Shown here: one piece after another, positions 1 through 5,745 of the stretch
Layout: every line of letters starts with the position of its first letter
How positions within the stretch are numbered: position 1 is the stretch's first letter
Assembly (NCBI GenBank): GCA_002295325.1
Contig: DBGA01000080.1
Coordinates: 25,765 to 34,978, forward strand
Length of the DNA: 9,214 nt
From: Ruminococcaceae bacterium UBA866
Lineage (GTDB): Bacteria; Bacillota; Clostridia; Oscillospirales; Ruminococcaceae
Direction: 5' to 3'
The notes under the pieces: model-generated
What the model was told of the DNA's origin: nothing
The model's database searches: none
The model's input: only the letters and a program-made list of their open reading frames with translations
Made by a program: the position numbers and the translations under genes

Positions 1-353
1 GCGCTCCAATCCAAAGTGATAAGGAAAAATGGAACACGTCACTCTTATTAAATCATACTGTCATTGTGGAAACAAACCGTACCATAGTTGGCTTTGGAGA
101 TATCGATGACACTGGTTACTTCAACCGTTTGTATATACATAAGGACTATCAAAGGCAGGGTGTGGCGACCAAGATAGCACAAGAAGTAGAAAAATATGCC
201 CAAATAAAGGCGATAAAAGTGATTACAACTGAAGCTTCAATTACTGCAAAAGGTTTTTTTGAGAAACGAGGATATCAGGTGATATCACAGCAATCCGTCA
301 AACGTGGCAATCAAGAGCTAATTAATTTTATGATGAAGAAGCATTTTAAATAA
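1..353 (+). CDS. GNAT-family N-acetyltransferase, 3' part (5' end outside window)
   Basis: The reading frame is open from base 3 to the TAA at 351-353, giving 116 residues of the C-terminal part of a GCN5-related N-acetyltransferase. These enzymes move an acetyl group from acetyl-CoA to an amine in the cytoplasm. The visible part has the family's central strands (TIVGFGDID), then LYIHKDYQRQGVATKI, which is motif A with the Q-R-x-G-x-A pyrophosphate-binding loop, and the late segment FFEKRGYQVI that typically packs on the acetyl-CoA side. A GTG at 66 could be taken as a start, but codons upstream (WNTSLLLNHTVIVE) continue the family pattern, so the gene is cut by the window edge rather than starting there. 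The substrate cannot be told. It converges on the sensor gene and shares a terminator with it. Confidence 0.88.
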   Translation, partial: APIQSDKEKWNTSLLLNHTVIVETNRTIVGFGDIDDTGYFNRLYIHKDYQRQGVATKIAQEVEKYAQIKAIKVITTEASITAKGFFEKRGYQVISQQSVKRGNQELINFMMKKHFK

Positions 354-375
354 CAATTCAAATATCAAAAAGTAT

Positions 376-426
376 AAAAAGCAGGACAGTAACTATCTAA
401 ATCATGATAATTACTGTCCTGTTTGA
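376..426. terminator. Bidirectional hairpin terminator between GNAT gene and GGDEF-EAL gene
   Basis: An 11-bp perfect stem, CAGGACAGTAA (382-392) with TTACTGTCCTG (411-421), is extended by a G-U and A-T pairs to about 14 bp and encloses an 18-base loop. On the plus strand it is followed by TTT. On the minus strand it is followed by CTTTTTATAC and a second T-run, so it works best for the minus-strand gene. It lies between two convergent genes. Confidence 0.8.
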
Positions 427-430
427 TATT

Positions 431-3334
431 TTATGAAAGTGCGAAGTCTTTTTTGTTTGCATAGCATTTTTCGAATTCACTGATTGGCATTGGCTTAGCG
501 TAATAGTATCCCTGTGCAATGTCGCAACCCATATCAAGCAGGAGTACCATTTGCTCTTTTGTTTCTACACCTTCTGCAACAGTGGTTAGATTAAGCTTTT
601 TGGTCATTTCAATGATGCTTGCAATGATGCTTTGCCCTTTGTTGGTATCTGCTGCCTCCTCTAAGAAAGTCTTGTCAATTTTAAGGATATCAACAGGCAA
701 ATCCTTTAGCAGGTTAAGTGAGGAGTAGCCACTTCCAAAGTCATCAATGGAGATTTGAAAACCTTCAGATTTGAGGTTATTCATAATTTCAATTAATAAG
801 TCTGAATTGAGAAATACAATGCTCTCGGTTAATTCTATCTCAATGGTATTTGGTGAAACATTATATTTTTTAGTAAGGGCAAGCAAGTCTTCAACCAAAT
901 GAGGATTGTTTAAATGCACCCTTGAAAGGTTTACAGAAATAGAAATAGGGGGAATATCCAGGTCGCATTCAGCCCATTTGCTAATTAGGATACAGATTTG
1001 CTCAAAGACATAAAAGTCTACCTTTTGAATAAACCCATTTTGCTCAAAAAGTGAAATAAACATTCCGGGAGGAAGTAACCCCTTTTGTGGGTGATTCCAT
1101 CTTATCAATGCCTCTGCGCTAATGATTTTTTCATCTTTAAGGCGATATTTAGGTTGCAAATAGATTTCAAACTCATGATTATCCAGGGCATTTTGCATTG
1201 AAAGTGTTACCTCTTTTTCCCATTCAACCTGTTTGTCCATATCATGAGTGTACTCTGTAATGCAGTTAATATGACTTCCTTTTGCAGATTTTCTAGCAAT
1301 ATTAGCCTTATCAAGAATACTGGAAGTTTCCAAAGTGGTATCAATGATGTTATAGGTTCCAACACTAAAAGCAAGACTATAACGTTTTGGAAGTATATGA
1401 GCCAGATGGTCATCTACACAACACATGAGATCAAATCGTTCTAATAACTCCTCAGAGCTTATTGTTTTTGTCAAAATTACAAAGTTATCTGCACCAATTC
1501 TTGCAAGGAGGTCATTCTTATCTTTGATTTCTTTAAAATGCTCCATGATAGCGATAAGAACTTTATCACCTATGTCATATCCAAAGGTGTTGTTGATGTA
1601 CTTAAAGTTGTTGATATCTAAATGCAGCAACATATATTCTAGCGGTTTCGCCACCTTTAGTGTTTGTTTCGCATCAATATAAAACTTTGCAAGTGTAGAT
1701 ACGCCTGTTAAGCTGTCAACATAGGCAAGTGTTTTCAACTTTTCCTTTGTGCGTTTATTACTATGAATTATTAACAGACCTACGATTGCAAAAAATAGAA
1801 TGACACAAGCAATAATTAACAAAGCATTTTCTTTTAAGGTGATTGAAAATGGAACGTATTGAACTCTGTGAACTGTGTTTGCAAATACGATAGAGTCTAT
1901 TTTTTCGGGAGTAATTTGTTTAATGGACTTGTTTAAAATACTAAGTGCAATAGAATCTATTGAATTTGAAACACGTATGTTCAAAGGTGATGTGATATCG
2001 GTGAAAATTGTGATGAAGTCGACAATTGATTCTTGTCTTGCAATTTCATCAAAAGCAAAAGAACTAATAAATGCAAAGTCCTCTTTACCATAACGCAGAC
2101 TTTCTAATACATTAGCCCTAGAGCCATAATTTATGTATTGAAATTGTGGAAATCGATCCATAACATCTATTGAAGTTTGGCAGGTAAGGTTTGGCATAGC
2201 AACACTCGGTGCATACTGAGCATTGACATTTTTACGTCCAATGAACATTGTTGGCACTTGTAAAAAGGGTATCGTTAATTGGCTATTGGATTTATTGTTT
2301 TGTTCATTAAAGCCCACCATCAAGTCAGATTGTCCATTATTAAACATCTCTTTACTTTGTTCGCGATCCTTGGCAGGCAATATATTAAACTCAATTCCAC
2401 TTATAGTGCTAATTTCTTTTAAAACTCCGACGTTAATACCTTTATAGGTCTTTGACTTTTTGTCGAGATACTCCATTGGCGCCCGATTGGATTCAATTGC
2501 AACATTAAGCTTTGGATTGTTTTTGATAAACTCAATCTCTTGCTTGGTAAAGGGAGACAGAGTGGTGAGTTTACTTCCATAATGTTTTTGGTTTAATCTT
2601 TCAGAGAAATAAGCATCTTTATTCAATATAGTATCAATAGCCATATTCAAGTCATCTAAAACCTCTTTATTACCTTTTGTTGTTGGGAAATAGTAGGGAT
2701 CAGATGAAATTTTTGCAACAACATTAGTATTGGGAATATTCATAAGACTACCAGAAAGGGCAGCATCAAATTTTTTAGTGGCTAACCCTTCTGCCAAAAG
2801 TGCTTGATCTGTATATACATAAGTTACTTTAATATTGTTTCTTTCGCAGTACTCATCTAATCTTTTAATAAATGAAATACCTTTTTCAGTTCCAATACGC
2901 ATACCATCAAAAGCTTCTACATCTTCATAGTAAATGTCTTTGTTATCTTTATGTATATATAAGGAGCCGTATTCAATACCCATTTCTCTATCGGGGTAGT
3001 CAAACATAGACGCTCGCTCTTCATTCTTTTGCATAGGGCCTAAAAGGTCGATTTGACCATTTTTTAACATTGCCATACCCGTTGCCGAATCACATGAGAT
3101 ATATTCATAATTCCATCCAGTATACATAGAAATTTCACTTAAATAATCATAGATATAACCTGTTTTTTTAGAAGTATTTTGGTCAGTAGCTATGCCATAA
3201 TTTTCGATGTAACCAACCTTTATTGTTTTGTTTTTACTACCTTTTACTGCATAAACAGGGGAGGTCACAGTTATGGTAAGTATAATTGTAAATAAGATAA
3301 AGATTGCCTTCATAAATGATGCTTTTTTTACCAT
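431..3334 (-). CDS. Membrane sensor with two SBP_bac_3 domains, degenerate GGDEF and intact EAL (probable c-di-GMP phosphodiesterase)
   Basis: The product has 967 residues from the chosen start. Order: a signal/anchor segment (~8-30), two extracellular family-3 solute-binding domains (~37-255 and ~277-490), a transmembrane helix (~502-524, ENALLIIACVILFFAIVGLL), GGDEF (~533-690) and EAL (~712-960). The GGDEF signature reads GADNF (from residue 614) and the RxxD inhibitory site is absent, so cyclase activity is unlikely. The EAL domain keeps its metal and catalytic residues: E741 of EAL, N802 (NLSR), E834 (ELTES), D864-D865 of DDFGSGYSS, K885, E921 (AEGVE) and Q941. It should hydrolyse c-di-GMP in response to an amino acid or similar small ligand; the ligand is unknown. 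The frame stays open to an ATG at 3373, but that ATG lies inside a likely -10 box, whereas the ATG at 3334 has a strong GGGGG Shine-Dalgarno. Monocistronic. Confidence 0.93.
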   Translation of the reverse strand: MVKKASFMKAIFILFTIILTITVTSPVYAVKGSKNKTIKVGYIENYGIATDQNTSKKTGYIYDYLSEISMYTGWNYEYISCDSATGMAMLKNGQIDLLGPMQKNEERASMFDYPDREMGIEYGSLYIHKDNKDIYYEDVEAFDGMRIGTEKGISFIKRLDEYCERNNIKVTYVYTDQALLAEGLATKKFDAALSGSLMNIPNTNVVAKISSDPYYFPTTKGNKEVLDDLNMAIDTILNKDAYFSERLNQKHYGSKLTTLSPFTKQEIEFIKNNPKLNVAIESNRAPMEYLDKKSKTYKGINVGVLKEISTISGIEFNILPAKDREQSKEMFNNGQSDLMVGFNEQNNKSNSQLTIPFLQVPTMFIGRKNVNAQYAPSVAMPNLTCQTSIDVMDRFPQFQYINYGSRANVLESLRYGKEDFAFISSFAFDEIARQESIVDFITIFTDITSPLNIRVSNSIDSIALSILNKSIKQITPEKIDSIVFANTVHRVQYVPFSITLKENALLIIACVILFFAIVGLLIIHSNKRTKEKLKTLAYVDSLTGVSTLAKFYIDAKQTLKVAKPLEYMLLHLDINNFKYINNTFGYDIGDKVLIAIMEHFKEIKDKNDLLARIGADNFVILTKTISSEELLERFDLMCCVDDHLAHILPKRYSLAFSVGTYNIIDTTLETSSILDKANIARKSAKGSHINCITEYTHDMDKQVEWEKEVTLSMQNALDNHEFEIYLQPKYRLKDEKIISAEALIRWNHPQKGLLPPGMFISLFEQNGFIQKVDFYVFEQICILISKWAECDLDIPPISISVNLSRVHLNNPHLVEDLLALTKKYNVSPNTIEIELTESIVFLNSDLLIEIMNNLKSEGFQISIDDFGSGYSSLNLLKDLPVDILKIDKTFLEEAADTNKGQSIIASIIEMTKKLNLTTVAEGVETKEQMVLLLDMGCDIAQGYYYAKPMPISEFEKCYANKKDFALS

Positions 3335-3340
3335 GAGATA

Positions 3341-3350
3341 TCCCCCTTTC
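3341..3350 (-). promoter_or_regulatory. Ribosome binding site deciding the sensor start
   Basis: The minus strand reads GAAAGGGGGA followed by six bases and then ATG at 3334. This is a strong Shine-Dalgarno with about 7 bases between the G-run and the start. The upstream in-frame ATG at 3373 has no comparable site. Confidence 0.75.
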
Positions 3351-3371
3351 GCAAATTCTAAATTGACAAAC

Positions 3372-3400
3372 ATTATATGACTTAAGTATACATTAATCTA
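3372..3400 (-). promoter_or_regulatory. Possible promoter of the sensor gene
   Basis: A perfect TATAAT lies on the minus strand at 3377-3372. The -35 region 17 bases upstream reads TAGATT, a poor match. A start of transcription near 3365 would leave a leader of roughly 30 bases before the ATG at 3334. The call rests mostly on the -10 box in an AT-rich region. Confidence 0.4.
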
Positions 3401-3430
3401 CACATAAAGTAAATATTTGAGAATAAAATA

Positions 3431-3460
3431 TTTATTATTATACAATTTTTATGGTATAAT
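3431..3460 (+). promoter_or_regulatory. Promoter of the ywbE-rhodanese-arsC-like operon
   Basis: A perfect extended -10, TGGTATAAT, lies at 3452-3460. The -35 is weak (TTATTA at 3432-3437, 17-base spacing), as is common for extended -10 promoters. Predicted transcription start is near 3467, about 30 bases before the ywbE start codon. Confidence 0.6.
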
Positions 3461-3497
3461 ATTTATAAGAAAATATATTAATTTTAAGGAGAAAAAT

Positions 3498-3689
3498 ATG
3501 AACGGACAAAACAGAGCTGATATAAAAGTAGGAATTAAGGTAAACATAGTATTGAAAAAAGACCAAAGAACAGGTAAATTAACTGAAGGAATTGTAGCTA
3601 AGTTGTTAACCAACAGCAGTTTTCATCCACATGGGATAAAAGTGATGCTGACTGACGGGCAAGTTGGCAGAGTGCAAGAAATTTTGTAG
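3498..3689 (+). CDS. ywbE: YwbE-like small conserved protein
   Basis: The product is a 63-residue protein of the YwbE (DUF2196) family, whose function is not established. It has the characteristic features I associate with this family: a start such as NGQNRADIKVGIKVNIVLKKDQRTGKLTEG, a central VAKLLTNSSFHPHGIKVML and an ending DGQVGRVQEIL. This suggests a small all-beta, KOW/SH3-like fold. The open frame begins upstream at 3417, but the ATG at 3498 is preceded by AAGGAG with 7-base spacing and by the operon promoter, and it matches the family's usual length of about 60-65 residues. It is the first gene of a three-gene cluster, 23 bases ahead of the lipoprotein. Family assignment is from recognition of the sequence pattern. 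Confidence 0.88.
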   Translation: MNGQNRADIKVGIKVNIVLKKDQRTGKLTEGIVAKLLTNSSFHPHGIKVMLTDGQVGRVQEIL

Positions 3690-3712
3690 ATATAAGTGAG
3701 GAGGAATATTTC

Positions 3713-4333
3713 ATGAAAAAGATGATAGTGGTTATTTTAGCTTTTATGCTGATGTTAGCTGCTTGCACGTCCAAGGAGAAAAACATTATATTTACTGCAA
3801 CAATTGTAAGTGTTTCTGAGAATGGCATAATGGTTACCACTACGGACGATGTAGGGTTTGACAAAGCAAGTGTAGGATATGATAAAAATTTTGAAGTTGA
3901 TTTTAATCTAATTGAAGGTCAAACTGTGGAGATTGAAATTTTACCTCAAATTAGAGAATCCTATCCTGTACAAGTGACTGCAGTAAGCATTAAACCTTTC
4001 GAGAATATTCAAACTGGTGCTGCTAAATACACCAAAATTACAGCCGAGGAGGCAAAAGAGATGATTGACAATGAAACCGACATAATAATTTTAGATGTGC
4101 GTACCCAAAGTGAGTTTGATGAGGGGCATATTAAAAATGCCGTACTGATTCCCGATACTGAAATTGAAACTGAAGCACCTAAAAAGCTTACCGATAAAGA
4201 TGCTAAAATACTGGTTTACTGTAGAAGTGGCAGACGAAGTGCCGAGGCTTCAAAAAAACTAGTTTCCATGGGATATACCAACATTCTCGATTTTGGTGGC
4301 ATTTCCGATTGGAACTATGAAATAGTAAAATAG
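3713..4333 (+). CDS. Rhodanese-domain lipoprotein
   Basis: The product is a 206-residue exported lipoprotein. Residues 1-17 are a lipoprotein signal peptide ending in the lipobox LAAC, with C18 as the lipidated cysteine, so the mature protein should sit on the outer face of the cytoplasmic membrane. Residues ~25-97 form a beta-rich, OB-like domain of unknown role (FTATIVSVSENGIMVTT... VEIEILPQI...VQVTAVSI). Residues ~105-206 are a single rhodanese domain with the typical ILDVRTQSEFDEGHIKNAVLIPD and the active-site loop CRSGRRS, in which C170 would carry a persulfide. A strong AGGAGG-like site precedes the ATG. Probable role: sulfur transfer or redox chemistry at the cell surface; the substrate is unknown. 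It is followed 12 bases later by a CxxC protein, which suggests linked thiol chemistry. Confidence 0.9.
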   Translation: MKKMIVVILAFMLMLAACTSKEKNIIFTATIVSVSENGIMVTTTDDVGFDKASVGYDKNFEVDFNLIEGQTVEIEILPQIRESYPVQVTAVSIKPFENIQTGAAKYTKITAEEAKEMIDNETDIIILDVRTQSEFDEGHIKNAVLIPDTEIETEAPKKLTDKDAKILVYCRSGRRSAEASKKLVSMGYTNILDFGGISDWNYEIVK

Positions 4334-4345
4334 GAGGAGAATTAT

Positions 4346-4696
4346 ATGAATTTATTTTTATGTTATCCTAAATGCACAACCTGTCAAAAGGCAAAAAAGT
4401 GGCTTGATGAAAACAAAATAGATTATCAAGAACGTCATATCAAAGAGCACAACCCAACAGAACAGGAACTGCGTGAGTGGCACCAAAAGAGCTTGCTGCC
4501 TATAAAGAAGTTTTTTAATACCAGTGGGCTTGTTTATAAATCTATGGAGCTCTCAAAGAAATTGCAAACGTTAAGCGAAGATGAGCAGTATGCACTTCTT
4601 GCCTCAGATGGAATGCTTGTTAAACGTCCAATTATAGTGAGTGGAGAAACTGTATTAGTTGGTTTTAAAGAAATTGAATGGGAAAAAATTAAATAA
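4346..4696 (+). CDS. ArsC/Spx-family thioredoxin-fold protein
   Basis: The product has 116 residues, the normal length for the ArsC/Spx/YffB superfamily. The N-terminal CYPKCTTCQKAKKWLDENKI contains the redox-type CxxC (C10, C13). The conserved LVKRPIIV segment (R94-P95) and the closing VGFKEIEWEKI are also present. Family members are either glutathione/thioredoxin-dependent reductases or, in the case of Spx/MgsR, RNA polymerase-binding redox regulators. No ars genes are nearby, so arsenate detoxification is not supported by context. The LPIKKFFNTSGLVYKSMELS stretch resembles YffB-type members more than Spx, but the two cannot be separated with certainty by eye. It is the last gene of the cluster, starts 12 bases after the rhodanese lipoprotein with a GAGGAG site, and ends just before a strong terminator. 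Confidence 0.88.
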   Translation: MNLFLCYPKCTTCQKAKKWLDENKIDYQERHIKEHNPTEQELREWHQKSLLPIKKFFNTSGLVYKSMELSKKLQTLSEDEQYALLASDGMLVKRPIIVSGETVLVGFKEIEWEKIK

Positions 4697-4697
4697 T

Positions 4698-4740
4698 AAA
4701 AAAATGCATTCATAGTAAAACTATGAATGCATTTTTAAAT
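4698..4740. terminator. Strong bidirectional hairpin terminator
   Basis: A perfect stem of 16 bp (4700-4715 with 4721-4736, core ATGCATTCATAG / CTATGAATGCAT) encloses a 5-base loop, TAAAA. Flanking A- and T-runs give a U-tract in both directions. It ends the arsC-like operon on the plus strand and can also stop transcripts of the convergent IclR-family gene. Confidence 0.92.
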
Positions 4741-4781
4741 TGTCATCTGTGTGAGTAATTGCGAAACCACAGGGCATCTTA

Positions 4782-5552
4782 TTAATATAGATACCCTAGA
4801 CTAGTTGCAATTTGTGAGAGTGCTTTTCTTGCGTGTGGAAGAATTTCAGCAATTCGTTCATCAGTCATTCTTGTGGTTGGAGCAGATATGCTAAACGCAG
4901 CAACAGGACGGTGGTTGTAGTCTAAAATTGGAAAGGCAACACACCTAACACCAATTTCATTTTCTTGATTGTCCAGAGCATAGCCGTTTTCTTTAACATC
5001 ATTTAACGTTTGGCAAAACTCATCAAAATTAATAATGGTGTGAGTCGTCAGCGCATCAATACTGCTTTTTTTCCAGATTGATGCGATTTCGTTTTGTGTC
5101 ATATTAGCAAGAATAGCTTTTCCACATCCAGTGCAATACATAGGTATGCTCAAACCAACTCTAGATGCCATACGAACAGTTGAGCCGTTAAATGCATCTA
5201 CCTTATAGACATATACAATGTTTACATCAGAAGGGATAACAAGATGAACTGCTTCGTTTGTGATTTGGCTTAGCTTGTCTAGGTATGGCTTTGATGTAGC
5301 GAGCAGGTCGGTGCCATCAACTAGCCTGCTTGAAAGCTCAAAGAGTTTTAAGCTTAGTCTGTATAAACTGGTGCTTTCATCTTGCACGATATATCCCATT
5401 TGAATGAGGCAGGATAGTAGCCTATGAGCTGTGCTTTTATGAAGCCCAGTTTCTTTGGCAATCTCAAGAAGTCCCAGCCCTCTTGTGTGGATTGTGAGTA
5501 ATTCTACTATTTTAAAGGTTCTCTCAACCGATTGTACGATAGGTTGTTCCAA
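4782..5552 (-). CDS. IclR-family transcriptional regulator, KdgR-like
   Basis: The product has 256 residues, the usual IclR length. Residues ~5-65 are the winged helix-turn-helix (ETGLHKSTAHRLLSCLIQMGYI; recognition helix about 38-49). Residues ~80-255 are the effector-binding domain, with the family's TGCGKAILA (141-149), ENEIGVRCVAFPI (198-210) and AAFSISAP segments. The start is a TTG at 5552, with GGAG 8 bases ahead and no in-frame ATG upstream that fits. It is divergent from the KDPG aldolase/KDG kinase operon, and TGAAAC-based inverted repeats follow both promoters. The likely role is repression of that operon and of its own gene, relieved by KDG, KDPG or a related sugar acid. This is inferred from context and from what is known of KdgR; the ligand is not shown by the sequence. 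Confidence 0.92.
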   Translation of the reverse strand: MEQPIVQSVERTFKIVELLTIHTRGLGLLEIAKETGLHKSTAHRLLSCLIQMGYIVQDESTSLYRLSLKLFELSSRLVDGTDLLATSKPYLDKLSQITNEAVHLVIPSDVNIVYVYKVDAFNGSTVRMASRVGLSIPMYCTGCGKAILANMTQNEIASIWKKSSIDALTTHTIINFDEFCQTLNDVKENGYALDNQENEIGVRCVAFPILDYNHRPVAAFSISAPTTRMTDERIAEILPHARKALSQIATSLGYLY

Positions 5553-5560
5553 GTTAAAAT

Positions 5561-5564
5561 CTCC
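5561..5564 (-). promoter_or_regulatory. Ribosome binding site for the TTG start of the IclR gene
   Basis: GGAG on the minus strand is followed by 8 bases and then TTG GAA CAA CCT. An ATG that overlaps the GGAG (5566-5564) is out of frame. This supports TTG as the real start. Confidence 0.65.
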
Positions 5565-5579
5565 ATTCTGTCGATTGTT

Positions 5580-5596
5580 GTTTCACTATATGAAAC
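5580..5596. promoter_or_regulatory. Inverted-repeat operator upstream of the IclR gene
   Basis: GTTTCACTATATGAAAC is a perfect 6-bp inverted repeat (GTTTCA / TGAAAC) with a 5-base spacer. It lies just downstream of the predicted start of transcription of the regulator gene and matches 15 of 17 bases of a site in front of the aldolase gene. A regulator bound here would block its own transcription. Confidence 0.65.
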
Positions 5597-5607
5597 TTAT
5601 TATTTCT

Positions 5608-5635
5608 AGTATAGCATTATTTCTTGATATTTCAA
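5608..5635 (-). promoter_or_regulatory. Promoter of the IclR-family gene
   Basis: On the minus strand TTGAAA (5635-5630) and TATACT (5613-5608) are separated by 16 bases, and the -10 is preceded by TGC, making it an extended -10. Predicted transcription starts near 5601 and runs straight into the operator at 5596-5580. Confidence 0.7.
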
Positions 5636-5654
5636 TGAAAATGTTAATTTGCTC

Positions 5655-5682
5655 TTGACTTTATTTTTGTTTGTCTTATAAT
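5655..5682 (+). promoter_or_regulatory. Promoter of the KDPG aldolase-KDG kinase operon
   Basis: TTGACT (5655-5660) and a perfect TATAAT (5677-5682) are separated by 16 bases, close to the vegetative sigma consensus. The predicted start of transcription is near 5689, which leaves a leader of about 56 bases holding three operator half-sites. Confidence 0.82.
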
Positions 5683-5700
5683 TAAGAGTATAAACTATAT

Positions 5701-5728
5701 TATGAAACATAGTTCCACAATATGAAAC
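5701..5728. promoter_or_regulatory. Three-half-site operator in the leader of the aldolase operon
   Basis: Half-sites: TGAAAC at 5703-5708, the inverted GTTCCA at 5712-5717, and TGAAAC at 5723-5728. The first two form TGAAACATAGTTCCA with a 3-base spacer, which resembles the known KdgR-type palindrome TGAAAC-N3-GTTTCA. The last two form a 17-bp site matching the regulator's own operator at 15 of 17 positions. TATGAAAC is repeated exactly 20 bp apart, two helical turns. The position, roughly +12 to +40, suits repression by blocking elongation or initiation. Confidence 0.65.
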
Positions 5729-5745
5729 TGAACGGAGAATGAGTA

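Noticed and set aside
519..2447. Several plus-strand open frames of 66-85 codons opposite the sensor gene
   Set aside because: They lie antisense to a well-supported 967-residue protein, lack ribosome binding sites and show no recognisable family pattern.
3598..3864. Minus-strand open frame of 88 codons across the ywbE-lipoprotein junction
   Set aside because: It is antisense to two supported genes, and its sequence has no coherent domain.
4346..4696. Arsenate reductase of an arsenic-resistance operon
   Set aside because: No arsB, arsR or acr3 gene is nearby, and the CxxC form with YffB/Spx-like features does not demand arsenate as substrate.
4771..4797. Imperfect inverted repeat AGGGCATCT / AGATACCCT around the IclR stop codon
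   Set aside because: It is a 9-bp stem with one mismatch and no T-run, and it overlaps coding sequence. The strong hairpin at 4700-4736 already explains termination.
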